Shown piece after piece: positions 41,657 through 50,339 of a stretch of 64,000 nucleotides of DNA; the first letter of the stretch is position 1, and each line of letters begins with the position of its first letter. The notes under the pieces are model-generated. The model had not been told where the DNA came from, made no database searches, and saw nothing but the letters and a program-made list of their open reading frames with translations. A program made the position numbers and the translations under genes. Source of the stretch: Argyresthia goedartella (lineage: Eukaryota; Arthropoda; Insecta; Lepidoptera; Argyresthiidae); NCBI GenBank assembly GCA_949825045.1, contig OX463832.1:19586552-19650551 (forward strand), written 5' to 3'.

Positions 41657-42129
41657 CTGCACTGTTCTGCACTGTTCAGATTTAGGTCACCCAGGATGAT
41701 TAAATGTCCACTTAGTTCCGACATGTTCTCCTCGGTTTTTGTAAACCAACTAAGGTATTGCGCGTCTTTTTCGGCTTGTGTAATTTTTTTCTTATTTCTC
41801 ATCATGCTGGGATCCACATAGACGACGCAGATTGTGAATTGGGCCCCATCTAGAGAGAAGGTTGCCCAAAGATCTTCTCCATTTTCTGTCTCGAGGTCAC
41901 GACGTCGGCGAAGCGTGATGCCAGGGCGGGCGGCGAGCAGTACGCCTCCGCACGCGGTGGCGCGGTCCCGGCGCAGTATGCTCCAGCCCCCCGCCGTTAC
42001 CTCCGCATCGCCGACGGACGTGTCTAAAAAGGTTTCAGTTGCGGCGACTAGGTCGTGCTCTAAAATAATCAAATTATTCTGCCAATACGCCAACCGACTT
42101 TTTATGCCTCTGACATTTTGATAGTGCAT
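41650..42129 (-). pseudogene. LINE D ORF2 endonuclease, N-terminal part
   Basis: APE-type start with YQNVRGIKSR (Asn), ATETFLD (Glu), GGVLLAARP and VVYVDPS, and GDLNLNSAEQ (Asp, Asn). After that about 100 residues, including most of the third motif group, are missing. The frame reaches a short inverted duplication at 41612-41656 and re-enters near NAHGGVLDVVLL of the downstream frame. ORF2 starts 10 bp after ORF1 ends, normal for this type of LINE. Confidence 0.75.
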
Positions 42130-42139
42130 AGAGAGTGTC

Positions 42140-43331
42140 TTAGTCGTGCTTGACTGTGGCTGCGACTTTCGGAGAGCGGTAGTAGGCCTCGAGGTATTCC
42201 CGAAAGGGCATCCATTCTCTCACCCTTGCATTATCAGGCCAGATATCTATGCTGAAACAAGTGTCGAAACAGCTCATGGGAACTCCTATTTTGTAGGACT
42301 TATAGTCCCCTCTGGATGAGAGCTGCTCGACACTGACCGCTTCAGGCGCACACAGTTGCTCTACATACTTTTTTACATCCTTAGGACCCGACATCATGTT
42401 CCAAAGGTGTAAATATTTGCGACGCTCTACAGCTTTCAAGGTCGTGACGCTGGGCCCCGCCGTACAGCAGAGAGATTGCGGTCGTCGGTGTGACTTCTTT
42501 TTAACTTCCGTCCAGCCCTCTTCAGCTTCGACAACGGGAGCATTATCTCGTGGGCGGTCGGTGGATAGGGTTAGTTCGGGGACCGGTCCGACCGCAATGT
42601 TCAGCAGACTTGGGAGGCTTGGCGCATCCTCGCTGTCACTGCGACGGCTCACTTTTGGGACACCCTGTATATCTCTTTGTATTTTCTCCCGATACATGAC
42701 GTCATTATCCCGCACAGCACGCACGCATCCCGATACTTTTTCGTGTTCAGTCTTCTTCTTTCTTGCAGGTGCAGCTTTAGTAGACTGGGAGACACTGCGG
42801 ATTGGCACTTGTTGCAGAGACGACGAGTGCTTGATCTCTAGGGTGGTCAACTTGGACTCTACTTTTTCAGTATGAGTTACTATGGCATCCATTTTAGCTG
42901 AAAGCCCTGTCGTAGACGAAATAACGCTTTTTAGCATTTCTGCTATTGCGGCTACATCCTGCTGCACTTTGCGGATTTCCTCTCTGATCTCCATATACTC
43001 AGTCGTACGGAAATCAATGTCGGGGGTTACCAGATGCTGGGTCTTGCTCCTTATAGTAACGGACGACGACGGGCGTATTTTCGGGGTACCAACGGGTGTC
43101 AGCGTGTTGTCGCCTCCCTTTTTCATCGAAATCCTACACTCCGGACAGACCCATGAACAAATCTCCTCTCGACTCATACGATCCTCGGTGTTAGTGGTGC
43201 ATAAAAAATGGAATTTGTTACGGCAACACCCGACCGTACAACTCAGGCTCTCAGACCGTACACTCTTCCAACTCAAAGTCGGCCCGACAAGCGTAACAAT
43301 TATTTTCACTCATATTAGCGCTCTCCTCCAT
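42140..43331 (-). pseudogene. LINE D ORF1 with PHD-like finger, one frameshift
   Basis: The ATG at 43331-43329 begins a Cys-rich finger (NNCYACRADFELEEC; then C..GCCRNKFHFLC; then WVCPECR) split by a frame change near 43255. The main frame runs from there to 42140. A coiled coil follows at about residues 100-160 (EIREEIRKVQQDVAAIAEML). The C-terminal block RRKYLHLWNMMSGPKDVKKY...FKIGVP-like...WPDNARVREW is conserved in other lepidopteran LINE ORF1 proteins, from memory. Probably an RNA-binding component of the transposition particle. Ends 10 bp before ORF2. Confidence 0.75.
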
Positions 43332-43475
43332 ATTGGTTTGATGAGGGTTGTTGTCTGGTGGTTCCGCTGATAGCGCTAGTGGTCTTATTATTGTAGTGGT
43401 CGTTAATTCGTGGTAGCAGGCCACAGAGGGCGCCACTGGGCACACACAAATTGAAAAAGGTGAATGCGGCGGGCG

Positions 43476-43539
43476 AGGATCGAACCCGGGGTCGATTGAG
43501 CGCTCAGCTATTAGACCAAAACGTTAACACAGTGCGCCA
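43476..43539 (-). promoter_or_regulatory. tRNA-like A and B boxes in LINE D 5' UTR
   Basis: On the minus strand TGGCGCACTGT (43539-43529) resembles an A box and GGTTCGATCCT (43486-43476) a B box at 10 of 11 positions. Box starts are 53 bp apart, as in LINE A. The A box lies about 313 bp from the LINE 5' end. The T-arm stem does not pair well, so this is not a tRNA gene. A SINE insertion in the UTR is the alternative. Confidence 0.5.
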
Positions 43540-43858
43540 TCAAGTCACTATGTACAAGTACGAAATTGGGGAACTCTATGGAGTGCTTGATGCGTTATTA
43601 TAACGTTGATGTAGGTGTTTGGAGAAATGTGCGATTTTGTGTGCACTCAGCGGAATTCGGTCACACTTTGCACTGATTTCACTGTTTCACTGATATAAAA
43701 GTTGAAGATTTTACAAAACACTTGAAGATGTATTGGTCTGCTACACTTTGTATGAAAATTGGTACATTTGGTGCACTTTGGACTAATTTTATGAATAAAA
43801 TTGTACGGAGCGATATTAAAGGCGTTTTCTTGTCGGTCTACCCGACGTCCTCTGAATT

Positions 43859-44584
43859 GACCCCACATGGTGAGACCTGCCCATGTTGTAGGCAGATTGG
43901 CCATGCTGTGGCCAATTGCAATAAGTTCGGGGAACTTAGGGTTCAGGGACGGCGCCGGATGGCCAAGCAGCGGAGTTGTGTTTCCTGTGCCTCGGGCCAC
44001 ACATGGCTAGGGACTTCACGCGCACACAAATGTGCGGATATTGTGGTGGGCCCCACAACAATCTGTTGTGCATGAACCGGTCCGGCCAACAGCCACCACA
44101 GGGCCGTACCCAGGGTGACACGGCATGGGGCCCTGAGAATTCGTTTGCGACTCGGAGCGCAACTCAGGGGCCAACGTCCCCACGTGCACAGGGCAGTACT
44201 AGGGTGCAGGGCCGCACTCAGGATCATTACATGGGGGGCCCTGAGTTTTCGATTGCGACTCAGCATCCGACTCAGCGGGACATTGGGTGTGTTGAGCAGG
44301 CCGTAACGGGCGGGTGGCATGGGACACCTTCAAGCTATGCGGGTGCGGTTCGGACGCCGCCTCAGTTGTCGCCCCGCACGTCACCTCGTCCTCGTCGGTC
44401 ACATGTGATGTCCCCCCCGCTCATGGAGCGGCCACGGTTGAATTCACGCCCACCCCCCTTTACGGGGAATCGTAGGGTGGCAATGGAACCGGCGCGTGGG
44501 CCATTTGTACAATGGGACCCTCTGGCGTATAGCTGCATACCTGATCGGTTACAGGCAGAGTGGGGCCCCGGGGGCCCTCGCTAG
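43859..44584 (+). pseudogene. BEL 2 gag C-terminus with zinc knuckles, one frameshift
   Basis: It begins right after the LINE D target duplication. Knuckles: CPCCRQIGHAVANC, then CVSC...H, and in the next frame CGYCGGPHNNLLC. The shift falls between about 43980 and 44070. It is followed by about 150 residues of Pro/Arg/Gln-rich sequence with internal repeats (GRTQGDTAWGPENS and GRTQDHYMGGPEFS) to 44584. Nucleic-acid binding is the family role. Confidence 0.7.
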
Positions 44585-44626
44585 GAATTTGCGGCCCAAC
44601 AATTTGTTGCCCCCCAACCGGAGACG

Positions 44627-45913
44627 GTGGTGTTACCGATCGCCTCTGTGCTTGTTTGGGATTTGGCGGGCAACCCAACATACGTTCGCGCCCTATTAGA
44701 TTCTGGAGCTCAGGGCTGCATTGTATCGAATGATTTAGCAAAATGGTTGGGCCTCAAGGTAAATAGGTATAATAAATCAATACGGGGCGTGGGGAATGTT
44801 ACGGTTACGAATGTAGTTGGTCAATCGGTGATCACGTTCTCTCCACGTTATGAAATTTTGACAAAACCATCCGTGCAAGCTTTAGTAATGACGCATGTCA
44901 TGTGCAGACACCCCTTGGTGAAGTTGAATCCGGCCGTTCGATTCCTGACATCAGGACTCAAGTTGGCGGATCCCGATTTTGACACTCCAGCCCCGGTCGA
45001 CCTACTACTGGGAGCAGACGTTCTGGGTAGGTTTCTGTTGTCGGATCGGCGAGTTCTTCAGCCGGACGGGTTGATTGCTGTGGATACTAAGTTTGGTCAC
45101 GTGATCATGGGTCCGGCATTGCCAATGGTTAGGCCTGCCGAGTCAGATGGCATACTTATTGGCTCAGCGTTGTCAGACGCTATCCAACGTTTCTGGGAGA
45201 TAGAGGAACCTCCCACCGTTCGTCGAGTCGACGCAGACGAAGAAGAGTGCGAGTTGTTTTACCAGAATAGTACTGGTCGCCTTCGTTCTGGTCGTTTTGT
45301 AACTCGACTGCCTTTCAGGGCCGATCGACCGCCACTAGGAGAATCTAGGAAGATGGCTGAGACGAGATTGATGTCGATGGAGCGTAGGATGACAAGGGAC
45401 GCCGTATTTAAACAAAAATATGTTGATTTCATGAGGGAGTATGAGTCGTTAGGACACATGTCGGTATCGGGTGTGGACTGGAGATCTGAGGATCATTGTT
45501 TCCTTCCACACCATGCCGTCCTGCGAACCCCTACCGGCAAGATTCGAGTTGTTTTTGATGGGTCAGCACCTACCTCGAACGGGATGTCCCTGAATCAGTG
45601 TCTACATTCGGGACCCAAGTTGAGTCGTGATATTTCGGATATTCTCACGAGCTTTCGGAGACACCAGATTGTATTTGTCGCAGACATTCGGATGATGTTT
45701 AGGCAAACGGTAATTCATCCGGCTGACAGAAGGTATCAGTTGATACTCTGGCGTGAGTCCATGGCCGAGCCAGTCAAGGTCTATGAGTTAAACACGAACA
45801 CGTATGGGTTACGGTCTAGCCCGTATTTGGCGATGCGTACCCTGTGGGAGTTGGCGTCGCGTGACCGTGTGAGCTATCCTAGAGCCGCCGGAGCAAGATT
45901 TGTACGTCGATGA
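44627..45913 (+). CDS. BEL 2 protease and first part of RT
   Basis: 428 open codons. The retropepsin block ALLDSGAQGCIVSNDLA (Asp-Ser-Gly) near residue 24 and VDLLLGADVLGRF near residue 125 are typical of the DUF1758-type BEL protease. The RT begins with VVFDGSAPTSNGMSLNQCL at about 305 and FVADIRMMFRQTVIHP. The frame is lost just before the catalytic block, reading RFVRR and a stop where the YVDD motif should be. The start is nominal, since the polyprotein would normally continue from gag. Confidence 0.8.
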   Translation: MVLPIASVLVWDLAGNPTYVRALLDSGAQGCIVSNDLAKWLGLKVNRYNKSIRGVGNVTVTNVVGQSVITFSPRYEILTKPSVQALVMTHVMCRHPLVKLNPAVRFLTSGLKLADPDFDTPAPVDLLLGADVLGRFLLSDRRVLQPDGLIAVDTKFGHVIMGPALPMVRPAESDGILIGSALSDAIQRFWEIEEPPTVRRVDADEEECELFYQNSTGRLRSGRFVTRLPFRADRPPLGESRKMAETRLMSMERRMTRDAVFKQKYVDFMREYESLGHMSVSGVDWRSEDHCFLPHHAVLRTPTGKIRVVFDGSAPTSNGMSLNQCLHSGPKLSRDISDILTSFRRHQIVFVADIRMMFRQTVIHPADRRYQLILWRESMAEPVKVYELNTNTYGLRSSPYLAMRTLWELASRDRVSYPRAAGARFVRR

Positions 45914-46519
45914 CGTCTGCACAGGGGCAGCCAGTGTAGAGGAAGCTCTGGACCGACGTGACGAGCTCATTCAATTGCTGGAACGAGGCGGCTATGAACT
46001 ACGCAAGTGGATGTCCAACTCCCCTGAGTTGATGGCTGGTCTCCCAGATGAGTTTCAACAAGACCCGCACGTTTTTGAGAATCCTGACAACCCTAACATG
46101 TTGTCAGTGCTTGGAATTCAGTACCGGCCCGTCCATGATGAGTTTACCTATCGGGTGGTATGTATGGGTTACGGTCTAGCCCGTATTTGGCGATGCGTAC
46201 CCTGTGGGAGTTGGCGTCGCGTGACCGTGTGAGCTATCCTAGAGCCGCCGGAGCAAGATTTGTACGTCGATGACGTCTGCACAGGGGCAGCCAGTGTAGA
46301 GGAAGCTCTGGACCGACGTGACGAGCTCATTCAATTGCTGGAACGAGGCGGCTATGAACTACGCAAGTGGATGTCCAACTCCCCTGAGTTGATGGCTGGT
46401 CTCCCAGATGAGTTTCAACAAGACCCGCACGTTTTTGAGAATCCTGACAACCCTAACATGTTGTCAGTGCTTGGAATTCAGTACCGGCCCGTCCATGATG
46501 AGTTTACCTATCGGGTGGT
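45802..46519 (+). repeat. 360-bp tandem duplication inside BEL 2 RT
   Basis: 45802-46161 is repeated at 46162-46519. The copies look the same to the base over the stretches I compared, including an identical frameshift ahead of YVDD. The element therefore has two copies of the RT catalytic block. 360 is divisible by three. Confidence 0.9.
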
Positions 46520-46715
46520 TTTAGAAACACCGAAGGCCTGGACGAAGCGGTCAGTACTGTCAACGATTGCGAGAACGTTCGACCCGAATGGATGGATTTC
46601 TCCAGTCACCTTTGCTCTCAAATGTTTTATGCAAAGGCTATGGGCGGCTCAGTTGACCTGGGACACCCACCTCTCAGGTGATTTGTTGACTGATTGGACG
46701 CGAATGTTCACCTAG
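45900..46715 (+). pseudogene. BEL 2 RT catalytic segment, duplicated
   Basis: The frame at 45900 reads LYVDDVCTGAASVEEALDRR, then WMSNSPELMAGL, and stops at about 46232 after crossing the duplication joint. The second copy from 46260 repeats this and continues (LETPKAWTKRSVLSTIARTF, DPNGWISPVTFALKCFMQRL) to a TAG at 46713-46715. The conserved Asp-Asp is present in both. Confidence 0.8.
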
Positions 46716-46751
46716 CTATCGGACATAAATAATGTATCGCTGCCGAGGAAA

Positions 46752-47492
46752 TTGGTCCCTGCTGGGGATTACAGGGCAACCCTTCACGGGTTTTGTGATG
46801 CCTCTGAACGAGGGTTTGCGGCAGCGGTTTATTTGCGAACCGTCACCTCCACCGGGGAGGTCGACGTGCGTTTGGTTTTGGCAAAAAGCAAGGTAGCGCC
46901 TATTCGGACAAGGATGACGATTCCAAAACTGGAACTGTCCGGGGCTGCTCTTTTGACCAAACTTTTGAATCACACTCTAACAGTGTTGCGTGGGTCAGTG
47001 GTTTTGGAGGATACGGTGTACGCTTGGACGGACAGCCAGATTGTTTTGTGCTGGCTGAAGGCTTCGGTCCATAACTTAGAGGTTTTTGTTGCGAACCGTG
47101 TCTCCCAGATTGTGTCGGCTGAGGTCCCACTGACCTGGAGACATGTACCAGGAGAATTGAACCCGTCTGATTGTGCATCCAGGGGATGTCAGGCTCCTGA
47201 ACTCGTTAGACACCATTTGTGGTGGGGACCACCCTGGCTTGCCAAGAGAGAATCGGACTGGCCCCACAGCCATGTAGTAGTATCTTCGGATCATGGCCCC
47301 AGAGCGGCCGTGCATGTTACCCAGAAGGCTGAGGACCCTGACGCCGGGTTTCTGCTGGACCGATATAGCTCACTTGACAAGTTGATAAACGTGTCCACTT
47401 GGATTAGGAGATTCGCTCGAAATTGTCGTACTCCTCGCGATCAGCGAACGTTGAACCCTATTCTGACTCCGGCAGAGCGAAACGAGTTTTGA
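46752..47492 (+). pseudogene. BEL 2 RNase H segment
   Basis: HGFCDASERGFAAAVYLRT, KSKVAPIRTRMTIPKLELSG, YAWTDSQIVLCWLK and WRHVPGELNPSDCASRG form the RNase H-like domain of BEL/Pao polyproteins. The upstream stop at 46715 and a frameshift near 47490 (before RENLVRLVQSS-like sequence) break the polyprotein at both ends. Confidence 0.85.
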
Positions 47493-47502
47493 GCGAGAGA
47501 AT

Positions 47503-48831
47503 TTGGTCCGGTTGGTACAGTCCTCGAAGTTTGGGGCAGAATTGGAGATTATACGAAGTGGACGTTCGAAATTGAAGGGAGCCGTCGCGCGTCTCAACCC
47601 CTTTGTTGATTCGACCGGGTTACTTCGGGTAGGAGGAAGATTGCGCAATGCGAATCTGTCGTATTCGGCTCGTCACCCACTTCTGCTCCCCAAGGGGGGA
47701 CAGTTAGTTGAATTGCTGGTGACTGATCGTCATATTAAAAACGCGCATGCCGGCTGTAACGCGTTGTTGGCCACGCTCCAGCGGGAGTTTTGGATCTTAC
47801 CTGCCCGCCGTGCCATACGGAACATCGTGTTTCGGTGCATGCCTTGTTATCGACTTAAGGCTGCCACGATGCAACCTCTCATGGGGGACTTGCCCCCTGA
47901 TCGTGTGAATGAGGTCAGACCGTTTTCAGGTGTTGGTACGGATTTTGCAGGACCGTTTATGGTGAAGAGTTCACGATTGCGTACCGCTAAGCAATACAAG
48001 GCGTACCTATGTGTGTTTGTTTGTTTATCCACCAAGGCGGTACATCTCGAGGTCGTTGCTGATCTCTCGACAGAGGCTTTCATTGCTTGTTTGGATAGGT
48101 TTGTTTCTCGAAGGGGACTTCCAACTTTGATCCGCTCTGATAACGGCACTAACTACATAGGTGCGGAACGATACTTACGAGAGATAGTCAACTTTTTGAA
48201 TGTAAATAAAGTGGATATTGGAACGGCCCTCTCCCGTCGGGGTATACAGAGGACCTTCAGCCCACCGATTTGCCCCCACTGGGGTGGGATTTTTGAGGCC
48301 GTAGTTAAGTCAGCTAAGACGCACTTAGGGCGTATAGTAGGTCAGACCGCGCTGACTTTTGAGGAGCTCGCGACATTGTTTTGTAAGATCGAGGCCGTTC
48401 TCAATTCGCGACCGTTGTGTCCGCTCAGCTCGGATCCAAATGACCTGGAGGCTCTGACCCCAGGCCATTTTTTGATAGGACAGCCACTTAACGCGTTGCC
48501 CGAGCACCCCTTCGAGGGAGTGAAATTGTATCGGTTGTCAAGGTATCAGATGTTGCAGCAGTTTACTCAGAATTTCTGGAAGCGTTGGTCGCTCGAGTAT
48601 CTGCATATCTTACAACAGCGCCTTAAGTGGACTGACAAAACTAGCCCCCCTAGTGTTGGTGACCTCGTTCTGGATAAGGATGCTAACCTACCGCCACTAC
48701 GTTGGCGCAGGGGGCGCATTGTTAACTTGTTCCCTGGCAAGCACGGGACCCCCCGGTCTGCAGAGGTTCTAGTAGGAGGCTCGTTTCTAAAACGAGCGGT
48801 AGCAACGTTGTCTCGGCTGCCCGTAGATTAG
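47503..48831 (+). CDS. BEL 2 integrase and C-terminal DUF5641-like region
   Basis: 442 codons open to TAG. Zinc-binding region HIKNAHAGCNALLATLQREFW...CMPCYR at about 75-125. Catalytic core: first Asp in GVGTDFAGPF, second in IRSDNGTNYIG, and Glu in PHWGGIFEAVVKSAKTHL. Then LNSRPLCPLSSDPNDLEALTPGHFLIG and the WRRGRIVNLFPGKHGTPRSAEV tail, the usual C-terminal region. All three acidic residues are present. Ends 33 bp before the 3' LTR. Confidence 0.88.
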   Translation: MVRLVQSSKFGAELEIIRSGRSKLKGAVARLNPFVDSTGLLRVGGRLRNANLSYSARHPLLLPKGGQLVELLVTDRHIKNAHAGCNALLATLQREFWILPARRAIRNIVFRCMPCYRLKAATMQPLMGDLPPDRVNEVRPFSGVGTDFAGPFMVKSSRLRTAKQYKAYLCVFVCLSTKAVHLEVVADLSTEAFIACLDRFVSRRGLPTLIRSDNGTNYIGAERYLREIVNFLNVNKVDIGTALSRRGIQRTFSPPICPHWGGIFEAVVKSAKTHLGRIVGQTALTFEELATLFCKIEAVLNSRPLCPLSSDPNDLEALTPGHFLIGQPLNALPEHPFEGVKLYRLSRYQMLQQFTQNFWKRWSLEYLHILQQRLKWTDKTSPPSVGDLVLDKDANLPPLRWRRGRIVNLFPGKHGTPRSAEVLVGGSFLKRAVATLSRLPVD

Positions 48832-48863
48832 GGGACAGGTGGGTGCCTGTCCGGGCGGGTGAT

Positions 48864-49409
48864 TGTTCGATTCCAAATCGATATTCGATCGATGGTTTCT
48901 GAACGGTCATTTTAATTTGACGTTAGCTGTCAATCTGGCAGTTTTGACAACTGACAGACGAAAGCCCTCGCAATGTAAACGCGTTTTTGATCAGGGTGTT
49001 GAAATTAAATCGCAGGGCATCTGGAATGTATTCGGGATTCCCTCAGGATTGTTAATATAGCTGAGTGTGCCGTTGTCTCTCGAACCAGATAAAGTTCGGA
49101 TTTTCGTGCCCAATTTGTATTTACCAGTAGAAACATAACCTGTGTTGGACACTGTGCTCATCACGTTGGCCCGCCAGTCATACCTGGTTGGCTGAAGAAC
49201 CTGTCTACCAAGAAGAGCCTAGGGTGCACCCGGGCCTTGCAGAGAGACAGGAGGTTGACGGGACCGAAGCACAGACCAGGTTAGATCTACCCCACATAAC
49301 TTCAGCTCGGTGAATCGCCGACGTTCATCACTTCTTGGCACCTGATCGTCACGCTACCTCGTAGCTCATGGGCCCCTACGAGGTCATTAGGTGCTGAGAA
49401 GCCTGAACA
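48864..49409 (+). repeat. 3' LTR of BEL 2
   Basis: Three base differences from the 5' LTR, followed by the GTTAC duplication. Confidence 0.92.
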
Positions 49410-49414
49410 GTTAC

Positions 49415-50079
49415 TTTGTCAGGAAGACTATTATATACTGCCGAAGCCATGACGTGAGTCATCTTCGATGACTTCACCGATGTGTGGGGGACTGACGCGA
49501 GCTTGTGACCGTGGGTGATTGCGATCGAAATTCCTAGTCGGAGATACATAATACGGCTGCTGAATCAATCAAATTAATCAATCAAAATATACTTTATGCT
49601 GTTGGATAATTTAATATATCTTAGATCATGACATTAACGTCGTCTGAACATTGCATAAAGGGTCAAATATACCGGTTACAACACGATTATTTACCATCTG
49701 CTGTCTTTCATTGCGATTCTGCTTGTTTATGGGACGACTCTTACTGGATAATTTTTCAAAATAAATTTCAGAAATTCCTAGATGTCCGAAGTACACGATG
49801 AGCCTACAGAGATCCCTCTGACATTAGACGTTTTGAAGATTATTCGCCAGCAGCCAGCAGAGCACACTAATCTGACGCATTACTTGTGAAATGCAGTCAC
49901 AATCACAATTACTTTCAAAGTTATCGCGATAGATGTTAAGAGATACAGAATCGAGCAAGTGGCATTCTTAAATAGAATGCTCGAGACATCACTCAAGATG
50001 TCTGACTAGATAAGAGCACAGAATAAGGGATTGATTAGCAGGACTAGTCAACTGGGCCCATGTTCTTTATAAAGGACAT
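49415..50079. other. No gene seen; Dicer-1 downstream flank
   Basis: Unique-looking sequence between the BEL 2 insertion and the Dicer-1 polyadenylation region. No open frame of note. Confidence 0.5.
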
Positions 50080-50099
50080 TTGGCACAAGAACATCCATA

Positions 50100-50105
50100 T
50101 TTATT
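50100..50105 (-). terminator. Dicer-1 polyadenylation signal
   Basis: AATAAA on the minus strand, about 85 bp past the Dicer-1 stop codon. Confidence 0.7.
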
Positions 50106-50188
50106 TCTCATTATTGAGATATGTTGTTGACAAATTAAATTAAATTTACAATTCATATCCAAAAACGTATTGTACATCAGGCAGCACA

Positions 50189-50339
50189 TCAGCGGTGCCG
50201 CCTCAGATGGCGCAGCGCGCATCGAGCGGCGGTGCCCTTCGCGATGCGGTAGTTGCGGCCGACGCCCTTGAAGCAGCCGCGCCCAAACACTTCCACGCTC
50301 ACGCGGACCCTGCGCCCGTCGGCGAGGCGCTCCGGTTTG
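50189..50339 (-). CDS. Dcr-1: Dicer-1 last coding exon (dsRBD)
   Basis: Acceptor AG at 50341-50340, phase 2 entry, TGA at 50191-50189. Encodes [19 protein letters not shown] and the dsRBD core to the C-terminus. Confidence 0.93.

Larger units (their letters stand above)
38991..43852 (-). mobile_element. Nearly full-length jockey-type LINE (LINE D) nested in BEL 2 gag
   Basis: It is flanked by TGAATT at 38985-38990 and 43853-43858. Taking the insert out with one copy keeps gag in frame, which fixes both ends. On the minus strand the order is: a 520-bp 5' UTR with tRNA-like boxes, ORF1 with a PHD-like finger, an ORF2 endonuclease with an internal deletion, RT with one stop, 3' UTR, and a tail of AAAT repeats at the left edge. 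A related RT fragment lies at 21385-21960. Confidence 0.85.
36913..49409 (+). mobile_element. BEL/Pao LTR retrotransposon (BEL 2) with a nested LINE
   Basis: 546-bp LTRs at 36913-37458 and 48864-49409 (TGTTCGATTCC...GCCTGAACA), flanked by GTTAC at 36908-36912 and 49410-49414. Comparing the LTRs by eye gives three differences (C/T, G/A, A/G), about 0.5 percent, so the insertion is fairly recent. The body, without the 4.9-kb LINE, is about 7.6 kb and encodes gag, zinc knuckles, protease, RT, RNase H and integrase with several breaks. It ends about 700 bp from the Dicer-1 polyadenylation signal. Confidence 0.92.

Noticed and set aside
43943..44741. Several antisense frames over BEL gag
   Set aside because: GC-rich shadows of the plus-strand gag. 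No motifs of their own.
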